Of a DNA stretch of 64,000 nt, positions 7,040 to 15,469 are shown piece by piece (the first letter of the stretch is position 1; each line of letters begins with the position of its first letter). Both the position numbers and the translations under genes were made by a program. Under the pieces are notes generated by a model. That model was given only the letters and a program-made list of their open reading frames with translations, did not search any database and was not told the origin of the DNA. Source of the stretch: Verrucomicrobiota bacterium. GTDB taxonomy: Bacteria > Verrucomicrobiota > Verrucomicrobiia > Limisphaerales > VHCN01. The stretch covers positions 1 to 64,000 of the forward strand of contig VHCN01000010.1 in NCBI GenBank assembly GCA_016871675.1, read 5' to 3'.

Positions 7040-10000
7040 ATGAACCGCCGCCGCTGGTCCGCCGCCGCGCCCGGCCTCGCCCTCACGCTCGCCCTCGCCG
7101 CCCCCGGGCCCGGGCAGGATTCCAAGCCCGCGCCCAAGGCTCCTGCGAAGCAGAAGTCAAACGTCACCTACTCCGACGCCTACGGCAAAAAAGGCGAGCA
7201 GCCCAAGCTCGACGCCGCGAAGGACCTGCCGCGATTCCCCGCGCTCTCGCCCGCCGACGCGGTCAAGTCGTTCAAAGTGAAGAAAGGCTTCCGCGTCGAG
7301 CTGGCCGCGGGCGAGCCGCTCGTGAACAGCCCCATCGCGATGGTTTTCGACGAGAACAACCGCCTCTTCGTCGTCGAGATGCGCGACTACTCCGAGCTGC
7401 GCGACGAGAAGCCCCACCTCGGCCGCGTCCGCATGCTCGAAAGCACGCGCGGCGACGGCGTGTTCGACAAGGCCACCGTCTTCGCCGACGACCTGCCGTG
7501 GCCCACGGGCGTGATCTGCTGGAACGGCGGCATCTTCGTCATCGCCACGCCGGACATCCTCTGGCTCAAGGACACCAACGGCGACGGCAAGGCCGACGAG
7601 CGCAAGGTCGTCTTCACCGGCTTCGGCTCCACGGCGTCCCGGCTCAACGTGCAGGCGTTGCCGAACAGCTTGAACTGGGGACTCGACAATCGCATCCACG
7701 GCGCGACCGCGGGCAACGGCGGCGTCATCAAACAGGTCGCCGCGAACCCGCCGCCGCCGGACCTCGCGCTGAATGGCCGCGACTTCTCCTTCGACCCGCG
7801 CACGCTCGTGATGCGCGCCGAGGGGCCGACCGCGCAATACGGGATGAGCTTCGACAGCAAGGGCCGCAAGTTCGTCTGCTCGAACTCCGACCACTTGCAG
7901 GTGCTCATGTATGACGCGCGCTACGCCGGCCGCAACCCGCACTACGCCATGCCCAGCCCGCGCGTGAGCATCGCGGCGGACGGCCCGGCGGCGGAGGTCT
8001 TCCGCATCAGCCCGGACGAACCGTGGCGCATCATCCGCACGCGCTGGCGCATCAGCGGCGTGGTGCCCGGCGGGGTCGAAGGCGGCGGGCGCGTCTCCGG
8101 CTACTTCACCGGCGCAACCGGCGCGACCATCTACCGCGGCGACGCCTACGGGCCGGACTTCGCGGACAATGCCTTCATCGGCGACGCCGGCGGCAACCTC
8201 GTTCACCGGAAGAAGATTTATCCCGCGCCCGACGGCGTGGGACTCGTCGCGAAGCGGCCGGACGACGAGCAGGGCTTCGAGTTCCTCGCGAGCACGGACA
8301 CGTGGTTCCGCCCGGTGCAGTTCCAGAATGCGCCTGACGGGTGCCTCTACATCGCGGACATGTATCGCGAGGTCATCGAGCATCCGTGGAGCATTCCCGA
8401 GAGCATCAAGCAGCACATTGACCTCAACAGCGGCAGCGACCGCGGCCGCATCTGGCGCATCGTGCCGGAGAACTTCAAGCAGCCCAAACCCGCGCAGCTC
8501 GGCAAGGCCACCACTGCCGAGCTGGTGAAACTGCTCGAACATCCGAACGGCTGGCACCGAGAGACGGCGGCGCGGTTGCTTTATGAGCGGCAGGACAAGG
8601 CGGGGGTTGTGATGTTGCGGAAGTTGCTGAATGACTCACCGTTTGAGCTGACGTGCGCTCACGCGCTGCAGGGGCTGCAAGGTCTCAACGCCCTCACCGA
8701 GGCAGACTTGCTCGCAGCGCTCAGGAAGGCCGAAGGAACGCTTGCGCGGGAACGGGCCATCATGCTCAGCGAATCGTTCGCCACAAATGGAGAACTTTCC
8801 GACGACCTTCTCGGCGCGATTGCAGCCCAATGCCACCATTTCAACAATCGCCTCGCCTTTCAAGCAGCACTGACCCTGGGAGGCCTTCGCTTCAAGGACA
8901 AAGGGGCGGTGTGGATCGCGGTTGTGTTCAAGCAGTTCGATAGCCCTTGGTTCCGTTCAGCGCTGCTGAATTCGCTGGGTGATGAGGCGATTGATGTCTT
9001 TGAAGTTCTCGCCTCGCTCGCTTTGGAAGACGCAACGGTTACCGCGCCAGACTTTCACAGACTGCTGAGGGACATGGCGGCTTTGATTGGTTCCAAGAGC
9101 CAGCCAAAGAATGTCGCAAAGGTCGCGTCGCAATTGAGTGGCGCTCGCTTGCCATCCGTTGCATTCCCACTCATCCGCGCTCTCGGCGAGGGCTTGCAGC
9201 GCGCGGGCAGTTCGCTCGCGAAGGCCGACCCGGAGGGCAAGTTGAAACCGCAGTTTGCGCAGGCCGCGCGTCTCGCTGCCGACGCCAAGACGCACGAGTC
9301 CACGCGCGCCGAGGCCATTCAGTTGCTCGGCCTCACCAGTTACGCCGATTCAGGAGCGACATTGCTCGCGCTGCTCGACGCCGCGCAGCCGCAGCCCGTG
9401 CAGCTCGCCGCGCTCGGCACGCTCTCGCGCTTCACGGAGCCGGCGCTGGGCGGCGAGTTGACGAAGCGCTGGAGCGGCTTCAGTTCACGCCTCAAGAGCG
9501 AGGCGCTCACCGCGTTGCTCGCGCGGCCCGAGCGCACCGGTGCGCTGCTTGCGGCCCTCGAGGGCGGTGTCATCAAGCCCGCCGAGTTGAGTTCCACGCA
9601 GATCAAGCCGTTGCTCGCCCATCGCGACGCAGCCATCCGCGAGCGCGCCACGAAACTGCTCGGCGCCGTCCTTCCGCAACCGCGCGACACGGTGGTGAAG
9701 ACCTTCATGCCCGCGCTTACAATGAAAGGCGACGCGGCCAAGGGCAAAGCCATCTACACCGAGCGCTGCGCCTCGTGCCACCGTGCCGGCACGGAGGGCT
9801 TTGTGCTCGGCCCCGACCTCGTGACCGTGAAGAACACCGGCGCGGAGAAACTGCTCGTGAACATCCTCGACCCAAACCGCGAGGTCGCGCCGCAGTTCCT
9901 CGCCTTCACCGTCGAGACGAAGGACGACGAGAGCCTCGCCGCGCTCATCGCGAACGAGACCACCACGCACGTCACGCTGCGCATGGCCAGCGGCATCGAG

Positions 10001-10132
10001 CGGACGCTCCCGCGCGCGAGCATCCGCGGCATGAAAAGCTCCGGCCAGTCGCTCATGCCCGAGGGTCTTGAACAGAATCTCACGCCGCAGGGGCTGGCGG
10101 ACTTGATCGAGTTCGTGATGACCCTGAAATAG
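7040..10132 (+). CDS. PVC-type membrane-bound dehydrogenase with HEAT-like repeats and cytochrome c domain
   Basis: A 1030-residue exported oxidoreductase-like protein of the TIGR02604 (N-terminal beta-propeller) plus TIGR02603 (CxxCH heme-binding) architecture found in planctomycetes and verrucomicrobia. Start at ATG 7040; residues 1-25 form a signal peptide. Residues about 70-470 carry the propeller, with blade motifs such as FDENNRLFVVEMRDY, PDILWLKDTNGDGKAD and FQNAPDGCLYIADMYREVIEHPW. About 480-870 is HEAT-repeat-like helical sequence (AELVKLLEHPNGWHRETAAR). A single c-type heme site CASCH is at residues 910-914, followed by the GPDLVTVKNTGAEKLLVNILDPN segment of the family. It probably oxidises a sugar-like compound in the periplasm, but the substrate is unknown. 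The middle of the HEAT region has lower G+C and different codon choice from the rest. Confidence 0.88.
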   Translation: MNRRRWSAAAPGLALTLALAAPGPGQDSKPAPKAPAKQKSNVTYSDAYGKKGEQPKLDAAKDLPRFPALSPADAVKSFKVKKGFRVELAAGEPLVNSPIAMVFDENNRLFVVEMRDYSELRDEKPHLGRVRMLESTRGDGVFDKATVFADDLPWPTGVICWNGGIFVIATPDILWLKDTNGDGKADERKVVFTGFGSTASRLNVQALPNSLNWGLDNRIHGATAGNGGVIKQVAANPPPPDLALNGRDFSFDPRTLVMRAEGPTAQYGMSFDSKGRKFVCSNSDHLQVLMYDARYAGRNPHYAMPSPRVSIAADGPAAEVFRISPDEPWRIIRTRWRISGVVPGGVEGGGRVSGYFTGATGATIYRGDAYGPDFADNAFIGDAGGNLVHRKKIYPAPDGVGLVAKRPDDEQGFEFLASTDTWFRPVQFQNAPDGCLYIADMYREVIEHPWSIPESIKQHIDLNSGSDRGRIWRIVPENFKQPKPAQLGKATTAELVKLLEHPNGWHRETAARLLYERQDKAGVVMLRKLLNDSPFELTCAHALQGLQGLNALTEADLLAALRKAEGTLARERAIMLSESFATNGELSDDLLGAIAAQCHHFNNRLAFQAALTLGGLRFKDKGAVWIAVVFKQFDSPWFRSALLNSLGDEAIDVFEVLASLALEDATVTAPDFHRLLRDMAALIGSKSQPKNVAKVASQLSGARLPSVAFPLIRALGEGLQRAGSSLAKADPEGKLKPQFAQAARLAADAKTHESTRAEAIQLLGLTSYADSGATLLALLDAAQPQPVQLAALGTLSRFTEPALGGELTKRWSGFSSRLKSEALTALLARPERTGALLAALEGGVIKPAELSSTQIKPLLAHRDAAIRERATKLLGAVLPQPRDTVVKTFMPALTMKGDAAKGKAIYTERCASCHRAGTEGFVLGPDLVTVKNTGAEKLLVNILDPNREVAPQFLAFTVETKDDESLAALIANETTTHVTLRMASGIERTLPRASIRGMKSSGQSLMPEGLEQNLTPQGLADLIEFVMTLK

Positions 10133-10331
10133 GAGCGCCGCGCTGGATCGTCGCCGCGAAACACAGCGGCGCAGATCACCCCGCGGCAAGGGCTGGCGCG
10201 GGAAGGGTCATGCGGGTCGCGCCGATGTCTGGCGGACCCGCGGCACGGTGCAAGCCACGTTGCCGGCGGCGGGCAGGAAAAGTTTTCGACTTCGATTCTT
10301 CTCCGCACAACACTCGCCCACTGAAGCGCCG

Positions 10332-12305
10332 ATGAACCGCATCCGACTCCTGCCCGACCACGTGGCGAACCAGATCGCCGCGGGCGAGGTCGTCGAACGG
10401 CCCGCGAGTGTCGTCAAGGAACTCGTCGAGAACGCGCTCGACGCGCAGGCCGCGCGCATCCACGTCGAGGTGCAGGCCGGCGGGCGCAGCCTCATCCGCG
10501 TGACGGATGACGGCCTGGGCATGAGCCGCGACGACGCGCTGCTCTGCCTCGAACGCCACGCGACGAGCAAGATCCGGCGCGCCGAGGACCTCGCGTCCAT
10601 CGGCACGATGGGCTTCCGCGGCGAGGCGCTTCCGAGCATCGCAAGCGTGAGCCGGTTCACGCTCACGACGCGCGAGCGCGACAGCGGCTCGCCCGAGGGC
10701 ACGCAGGTCGTGATCAACGGCGGCAAGATCATCGAGGTGAGGGCGGCGGGTTGCGCGCCGGGCACAAGCGTCGAGGCGCGGCAGCTTTTCTTCAACCTGC
10801 CCGCGCGCCGCAAATTCCTCCGCGCCGAGGAAACGGAGCGCGCGCACATCCAGCACTACGTGATGCTCGCCGCGCTGGCGCATCCGCACGTCGCCTTCAG
10901 CTTCACGCACGACGGCCGGGCCGTGTGGCAGTTGCCCGCGGCGAAGTCCGGCGCGGACGCCGCGTCGCAACTCGCCGCGCTGCGCGAGCGCCTCCGCGCC
11001 TTTCACGGCGCGGAACTCAAGCTGCTCCCCGTGGACTGCACGGGCACGATTGACGCAAGCGTCATGGAAGACGCCTCCGCTCCATCCGCGACCGGCAACC
11101 GGCAATCACAAATCCGGCTCCGGGGTTTCCTCGGCGCGCCCGGTGTGTCGCGCGCGACGCGCGAGGACCAGCACTTGTTCGTGAACCGCCGCCCGGTCGA
11201 GAACCGCGGGCTGAACCATGCGCTCATCGAGGGCTACCACACCGCGCTCATGAAGGGCCGCTTCCCCGTGTGCTGCCTGTTCCTCGAGATCGACCCGGCC
11301 GAGGTGGACGTGAACATCCATCCCGCGAAGCGCGAGGTGAAATTCCACCGCGAACGCGACGTGCGCGGGTTCGTTTCAGAATCCGTCCGCCAGACGCTGC
11401 TCGCGTTCCATCGCGGCACGGCGGAGATCGACGCTCAAGGCTCGACGGTCAAGGTTCAAAGTTCTTCGAGCCCGGCGCCGCGCGAGATTTCGATTCCCGG
11501 TCACCCGCAGGTCGGGAAGGCCGCCGTCGCGGAACCGCCGCAGTTGCCGAACTTCCCGCTGCCCGCCAAGCCCATCCCCGAATGGCCTGTCGCGCGCGGC
11601 GAACAACGCCCGCTCCCCATGGGCTTCGCGCCGCCCGCCCCCGTCACGCAGCACACACCACGCACCACTCCGCCCCCGTCCACCATTCCCCATCCCCCAT
11701 CCGCCCCGCCCCCGCTGCTCGCCGTCCCGCTCCGCATCCTCGGCGTGGTGGGCCGCCTCTACGTGGTGCTGGAGTCGGACCGCGGCCTGGTGCTGATGGA
11801 TCAGCATGCGGCGCACGAGCGCGTGCTGTTCGAGCAAATGCTCGCGCGGCTCGAGGCGGGCGGCGTGGCGGCGTCGCAAAAGCTTCTGTTGCCGGAGACG
11901 GTCGATCTGTCGCCGCGCGACGCGCAGTTCCTCCGCGACCTGCTGCCCACGCTCACGCGGCTCGGCGTGGGACTCGCGGAGTTCGGCGAGCGCACGTTCC
12001 TGCTCGACGGCCTGCCGCCGCTGGTGAAGACATCGGACGCGCGGCGGTTCGTGCTGGAGCTGGTGGACGAGCTGAAGGCCGCGGGCGACGGCGTCAACCC
12101 GCTGCGGCTCGGCGAAGCCGTCGTGACCAAGACCGTGTGCCGCCACGCGGTGAAGGCGAACGACCCGCTCGCGCTGCCGGAGCTGGAGGCGCTGCTCGCG
12201 GACCTGCGGCGCTGCGCGATGCCCTATACCTGCCCGCACGGCCGCCCGACGCTCATCGAGATGAACTTCCGCGAACTGGAAAAAAAGTTCGGAAGGACGC
12301 AGTGA
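10332..12305 (+). CDS. mutL: DNA mismatch repair protein MutL (endonuclease type)
   Basis: A 657-residue MutL. It couples mismatch recognition by MutS to strand incision and excision. Start at ATG 10332, giving the canonical NRIRLLPDHVANQIAAGEVV. The GHKL ATPase motifs are present: ELVENALDA, DDGLGM, TMGFRGEALPSI. A transducer domain, a Pro-rich linker (about 370-455) and a C-terminal dimerisation domain follow. The C-terminal domain has DQHAAHERVLFE at 490-501, matching the DQHA(X)2E(X)4E metal-binding endonuclease motif, plus CRHAVKA, CPHGRP (634-639) and a terminal FGR. So it should nick DNA itself, as in bacteria without MutH. Two short repeat-like tracts are inserted in frame (11081-11120 and 11434-11466). 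Confidence 0.96.
   Translation: MNRIRLLPDHVANQIAAGEVVERPASVVKELVENALDAQAARIHVEVQAGGRSLIRVTDDGLGMSRDDALLCLERHATSKIRRAEDLASIGTMGFRGEALPSIASVSRFTLTTRERDSGSPEGTQVVINGGKIIEVRAAGCAPGTSVEARQLFFNLPARRKFLRAEETERAHIQHYVMLAALAHPHVAFSFTHDGRAVWQLPAAKSGADAASQLAALRERLRAFHGAELKLLPVDCTGTIDASVMEDASAPSATGNRQSQIRLRGFLGAPGVSRATREDQHLFVNRRPVENRGLNHALIEGYHTALMKGRFPVCCLFLEIDPAEVDVNIHPAKREVKFHRERDVRGFVSESVRQTLLAFHRGTAEIDAQGSTVKVQSSSSPAPREISIPGHPQVGKAAVAEPPQLPNFPLPAKPIPEWPVARGEQRPLPMGFAPPAPVTQHTPRTTPPPSTIPHPPSAPPPLLAVPLRILGVVGRLYVVLESDRGLVLMDQHAAHERVLFEQMLARLEAGGVAASQKLLLPETVDLSPRDAQFLRDLLPTLTRLGVGLAEFGERTFLLDGLPPLVKTSDARRFVLELVDELKAAGDGVNPLRLGEAVVTKTVCRHAVKANDPLALPELEALLADLRRCAMPYTCPHGRPTLIEMNFRELEKKFGRTQ
11081..11120 (+). 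repeat. Heptad-like mini-repeat tract inside mutL
   Basis: The segment contains ATCCGCGACCGGCAACCGG followed by CAATCACAAATCCGG, degenerate copies of an AATCCGC/CAATCxC heptad. It encodes TGNRQSQIR, which interrupts the transducer domain between ASAPSA and LRGFL. Similar tracts occur in ubiE and between genes. Confidence 0.45.
11434..11466 (+). repeat. TCAAGGTTCAAAGTTC-type tract inside mutL
   Basis: CTCAAGGCTCGACGGTCAAGG followed by TTCAAAGTTC, a degenerate TCAAGGT/TTCAAAG heptad tract, at the start of the MutL linker. It encodes the Ser/Val/Gln-rich STVKVQSSSS. It resembles the tracts at 13374-13407 and 57111-57145. Confidence 0.4.
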
Positions 12306-12338
12306 GATGGAACAGGCCGCCAGCCGGGTGACAATCGC

Positions 12339-13037
12339 ATGAAACCAACGGACGGCCGGTTCATCGTCATCACCGGAGTCACGCGCGGGCTGGGGCGCGC
12401 GATGGCGGTGGAGTTTGCGCGGCTCGGTCACAGGGTCGCGGGCTGCGGGCGTTCGGAGGACGCGGTCGAGCGGCTTCGCGTGGACCTCGGCGCGCCGCAC
12501 GACTTCGACTGCGTGGACGTCGCGGACGACGAAGCGGTCGAACGCTGGGCGGCGCGGCTGGTCGAGGCGTTCGGTGCGCCGCAGTTGGTGTTGAACAATG
12601 CCGCGCTCATCAACCGCAACGCGCCGCTCTGGCGGGTGGGCGCGGAGGAATTCTCGGCGGTGATTGACGTGAATCTCAAGGGCGTGGCGAACGTGATCCG
12701 GTGGTTCGCGCCGCCGATGATCGCGCGCAAGGCGGGAGTCATCGTCAACTTCAGCTCCGGTTGGGGCCGCTCGACGGACGCGCAGGTCGCGCCGTATTGC
12801 GCGACGAAGTGGGCCATCGAGGGCCTCACGCAGTCGCTCGCGCAGGAACTTCCCGACGGGCTCGCGGCGGTCGCGCTCAACCCGGGCATCATCCACACGG
12901 ATATGTTGCAGAGCTGCTTCGGGTCGTCCGCCGCGGGCTTTCCATCTCCGCGCGCGTGGGCGCAGACGGCGGTGCCGTTCCTCCTCAAGCTTGGCCCGAA
13001 GGACAACGGCAAGCCGCTCACCGCGCCGGGCGGTTGA
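12339..13037 (+). CDS. Short-chain dehydrogenase/reductase (SDR)
   Basis: A 232-residue classical SDR, an NAD(P)(H)-dependent oxidoreductase probably acting in the cytoplasm. The cofactor motif TGVTRGLG (TGxxxGxG) is near residue 12 and an NNAA segment near 87. A conserved NLKG helix is followed by the catalytic serine in VNFSSGWGR and the YCATK (YxxxK) catalytic pair. GIIHTDML follows near the C terminus, as in acyl- and sugar-reducing members. The substrate cannot be told from sequence. It starts 33 bases after mutL on the same strand and may be cotranscribed, although no functional link is evident. Confidence 0.88.
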   Translation: MKPTDGRFIVITGVTRGLGRAMAVEFARLGHRVAGCGRSEDAVERLRVDLGAPHDFDCVDVADDEAVERWAARLVEAFGAPQLVLNNAALINRNAPLWRVGAEEFSAVIDVNLKGVANVIRWFAPPMIARKAGVIVNFSSGWGRSTDAQVAPYCATKWAIEGLTQSLAQELPDGLAAVALNPGIIHTDMLQSCFGSSAAGFPSPRAWAQTAVPFLLKLGPKDNGKPLTAPGG

Positions 13038-13428
13038 GGCGCCGCCTTGCAGAATCGGACTTCCCGCGTCTGCGGGGGGCGTTTATCCTGCGCGGCAACG
13101 ACGGTCCTTGCGTCCATGGTCCACACGCCCGTCTTCCTCGCGCGCGCCTTGTCCGGCGGCGCGCTGGTGCTCGCCGTCGCGCGTGCCGACGCGGCGTCGC
13201 CGCGCGCGAGCGGAGCGGCCTTGTGGACGTGACCAACGCGGCGTGGGAGCGCGGGCTCAAGGAAACACCCGGCGGCATCGGGCGCGGGAAGGGCAGATGA
13301 GCTTCAAGTTCCAAGTTGCGATTCCGGCGCGACGCGGACGGGGCTCGCGCGGCTCGATCGCGACCCAGGATCCGGAACCTTGAACTTTGAACTTTGAACT
13401 TCGGAACCGCCGGTCTTAATCCACGACC
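13038..13428. other. Intergenic stretch with a possible gene remnant and repeat tracts
   Basis: No intact gene. From ATG 13116 there is a signal-peptide-like start (MVHTPVFLARALSGGALVLA, followed by an Ala-rich cut site) that stops after 38 codons. In the next frame the text continues as SGLVDVTNAAWERG, similar to the FVDVT start of CRTAC/VCBS-type repeats, to a stop at 13300. This may be a collapsed secreted-protein gene. Repeat tracts lie at 13302-13327 and 13374-13407. Confidence 0.35.
13302..13407. repeat. Heptad mini-repeat tracts
   Basis: 13374-13407 contains three tandem units of TTGAACT/CTTTGAA period 7 (CCTTGAACTTTGAACTTTG and on). 13302-13327 contains CTTCAAGTTCCAAGTTGCG and on to ATTCCGG, a looser version. 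Short period-7 tracts like these recur elsewhere in the window. Confidence 0.6.
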
Positions 13429-13995
13429 ATGAGCCGCACCGCCGGGGAGCACTTCCAGCAACTCGACACGTATCTGCGACGCACGCCGCGGCTGGGCGCC
13501 GGGGTTTACCTCGCGAACACAGCCGTGGTTGTCGGCGACGTGACGATCGGTGACCACTCGAGCGTGTGGTTCGGCTCGGTGCTTCGCGGCGACATCAACC
13601 GCATCGAGATCGGGCACCACTCCAACATTCAAGACCTCTCGATGGTCCATCTGGCGGATGATTTCCCGTGCCTGATCGGCAACTGGGTCACCGTCGGCCA
13701 CTCCGCCGTGGTGCACGCCTGCACCATCGCGGACGAGTGCCTCATCGGGATGGGCGCGACGATCCTCGACGGCGCGGAGATCGGCGCGCAGTCCATCGTG
13801 GGTGCGAACGCGTTGGTGACGCAGCGCACGAAGATTCCGCCGGGCTCGCTCGTGCTGGGCTCGCCCGCGAAGGTGGTGCGTGAACTCAAGTCCGAGGAAC
13901 GCGCTGGCCTCCGCTGGTGGGCGGACAAGTATGTGTGGAGCGCGGAGTATTATCTCCGGCACCGCATCGCCGTGGGCGCGGTGATTCCGAACTGA
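13429..13995 (+). CDS. Gamma-class carbonic anhydrase-like hexapeptide-repeat protein
   Basis: A 188-residue left-handed beta-helix protein of the gamma carbonic anhydrase / PaaY-YrdA family, which would interconvert CO2 and bicarbonate as a cytoplasmic trimer. Hexapeptide repeats run from about residue 34 to 150 (VVVGDVTIGDHSSVWFG through VGANALVTQRTKIPPG). The three zinc-ligand histidines of the family appear at H74 (SMVHLA), H91 (VGHSA) and H96 (VVHAC), with the expected close spacing of the last two. A C-terminal helix (ERAGLRWWADKYVWSAEYY) packs against the helix. Many family members lack proven activity, so the reaction is inferred. It converges with rplI, 11 bases apart. Confidence 0.9.
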   Translation: MSRTAGEHFQQLDTYLRRTPRLGAGVYLANTAVVVGDVTIGDHSSVWFGSVLRGDINRIEIGHHSNIQDLSMVHLADDFPCLIGNWVTVGHSAVVHACTIADECLIGMGATILDGAEIGAQSIVGANALVTQRTKIPPGSLVLGSPAKVVRELKSEERAGLRWWADKYVWSAEYYLRHRIAVGAVIPN

Positions 13996-14006
13996 AGCCC
14001 GTCAGC

Positions 14007-14609
14007 TTACTTCGCCGCTTCGGGCGCGGCGTCCCTTGCGGGACGCGCCCGGCGCTCTCCGCGGTCGGGGCGCGGTCCGCGGCGGCCGCGCGCGTCCTTC
14101 GGCTGCTCGCCTTCATTCGCAGGAGGCGGCGCGACGGGCGCGGGCGGCGGTGTGGAGCTGACGACGGTGATCTTGAGCGTGGTCTTGACCTCCGGGTGGA
14201 GGCGCATCTCGACCTCGAGTTCGCCGAGCGACTTGATGGGTTTCTCGAGGTGGATTTTCTTCCGGTCGAGCGCGATTTCGAACTGGTTCTTGAGCTCGTC
14301 GGCAATGGTGCCGTTGGTGACGGCGCCGTGCATCTTGCCGTCCTCGCCCGTCTTGACCGTGATGGTCAGGAGCATCTTGGAGAGGCTCTTGGCGAGCTCG
14401 GTCATTGTGTTCAGCTCGTGGGCTTCGCGCTGGGCGCGGGCCTGCCGGAGTGCCTCGAGCCGGCGCTTGCCGACGGCCGTGTGGAGCAGGGCGAGACGGT
14501 GCGGCAGGAGGTAGTTGCGGGCGTAACCGGCGGCGACCTTCACTTGGTCACCTTCGGCGCCGAGGCCGACGATGTGCTGCAGCAGGATGATTTCAATCTT
14601 CTTGGCCAT
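14007..14609 (-). CDS. rplI: 50S ribosomal protein bL9 with basic C-terminal tail
   Basis: Ribosomal protein bL9 of the large subunit, which spans from the L1 stalk region of 23S rRNA and helps keep reading frame. The N-terminal domain is typical (VGLGAEGDQVKVAAGYARNYLLPHRLA), then a connecting helix, then the C-terminal domain (AVTNGTIADEL, IKSLGELEVEMRLHPEV). The usual length is about 150 residues. This one has 200, because residues about 153-200 form a Pro- then Arg/Gly/Asp-rich low-complexity tail (ARGRRGPRPDRGERRARPA). It is the last gene of the rpsF-ssb-rplI run. The rpsR gene that usually sits between ssb and rplI is missing. Confidence 0.96.
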   Translation of the reverse strand: MAKKIEIILLQHIVGLGAEGDQVKVAAGYARNYLLPHRLALLHTAVGKRRLEALRQARAQREAHELNTMTELAKSLSKMLLTITVKTGEDGKMHGAVTNGTIADELKNQFEIALDRKKIHLEKPIKSLGELEVEMRLHPEVKTTLKITVVSSTPPPAPVAPPPANEGEQPKDARGRRGPRPDRGERRARPARDAAPEAAK

Positions 14610-14645
14610 GGTGGGCGTATGTTGAAAGGGTGCGGGCGGTCGGGA

Positions 14646-15116
14646 TCAGAACGGCACGTCGTCGTGCGGTTCGGCGGGCGGTTCATCGGGTTCGGCGGGC
14701 GTGGATTGGGCGGCCGGGGCGGCGGGGCGCGTGGTGGCGGCTGTCGAGGGGGAGGAACCTTCGCCTTGCGCGGGCCTGCCGCCGGAATCCATAAAGTGGA
14801 AGGACTCGCAAACCACTTTGAGTTTGCTGCGCTTCTGGCCGCTTTGCTTGTCGTCCCACTGGTCGAGCTTTAGCCGGCCCTCGATGAACACGGGCCGGCC
14901 CTTCTTGAGATACTGGCCCATGATCTCGGCGGTCTTTCCCCATGCCTCGACATCCACGAAGGTGACGTCTTCCTTTTTTTCGCCGGCCTGGTTGGTGAAC
15001 ACGCGGTTCACGGCGATTCCGAGATTGGCGATGGCGGTTCCCTGGGCGGTGAACTTCAACTCGGGGTCGCGGGTGAGATTCCCGGCCAGGAGGACTTTGT
15101 TGATGTTGGCGGCCAT
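14646..15116 (-). CDS. ssb: Single-stranded DNA-binding protein
   Basis: SSB, 156 residues, coats single-stranded DNA in replication, recombination and repair. The start at ATG 15116 gives MAANINKVLLAGNLTRDPEL, the normal OB-fold opening. The OB fold spans about residues 1-110 (NLGIAVNRVF, FVDVEAWGKTAEI, GRPVFIEGRLKLDQW). A Pro/Ala/Ser-rich linker and the acidic tip DDVPF, which recruits partner proteins, complete it. It lies between rpsF (26 bases upstream) and rplI (36 bases downstream), the standard ribosomal context. Confidence 0.97.
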   Translation of the reverse strand: MAANINKVLLAGNLTRDPELKFTAQGTAIANLGIAVNRVFTNQAGEKKEDVTFVDVEAWGKTAEIMGQYLKKGRPVFIEGRLKLDQWDDKQSGQKRSKLKVVCESFHFMDSGGRPAQGEGSSPSTAATTRPAAPAAQSTPAEPDEPPAEPHDDVPF

Positions 15117-15142
15117 AAGCCAGTGGGGTCGGAGTGGGGGTG

Positions 15143-15469
15143 TCAAGCCGCCGGGATCAGCCCGGGTGTTGCGGCCTTCGGCGGCGGCGCGATCGTGAAA
15201 AGGGTGCGAAAGACGTCCGCGCTCATCTTGAACTTGTGCCGGAGCTTGGGCAGCGCCTTCGGGTCGGTCTCGAAAATGATGTTCACGTAGTAGCCGGAGG
15301 CGTGTTTCTTGTCGGCGACGCGCGTGAACGGGCGCTTGTCCATTTTCTGGACGGTCTCGACTTTGCCGCCCGCGGCGGCGATGTCGGCGGAGATGTGGTC
15401 GATGATTTCCTTCACGCCGTCTTCGCGTCCGGCGGTGTTCAGGATAAACAGGCCTTCGTATCGTTTCAC
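15143..15469 (-). CDS. rpsF: 30S ribosomal protein bS6
   Basis: Ribosomal protein bS6, 108 residues, small subunit, normally the partner of bS18. The start is a GTG at 15469 (VKRYEGLFILNT) preceded by AAGGA at a normal spacing. GTG shares bases with the TGA of pth (GTGA, a 4-base overlap), so the two are probably translationally coupled. Family text is clear: GKVETVQKMDKRPFTRV, SGYYVNIIFETDPKAL. Confidence 0.95.
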   Translation of the reverse strand: MKRYEGLFILNTAGREDGVKEIIDHISADIAAAGGKVETVQKMDKRPFTRVADKKHASGYYVNIIFETDPKALPKLRHKFKMSADVFRTLFTIAPPPKAATPGLIPAA

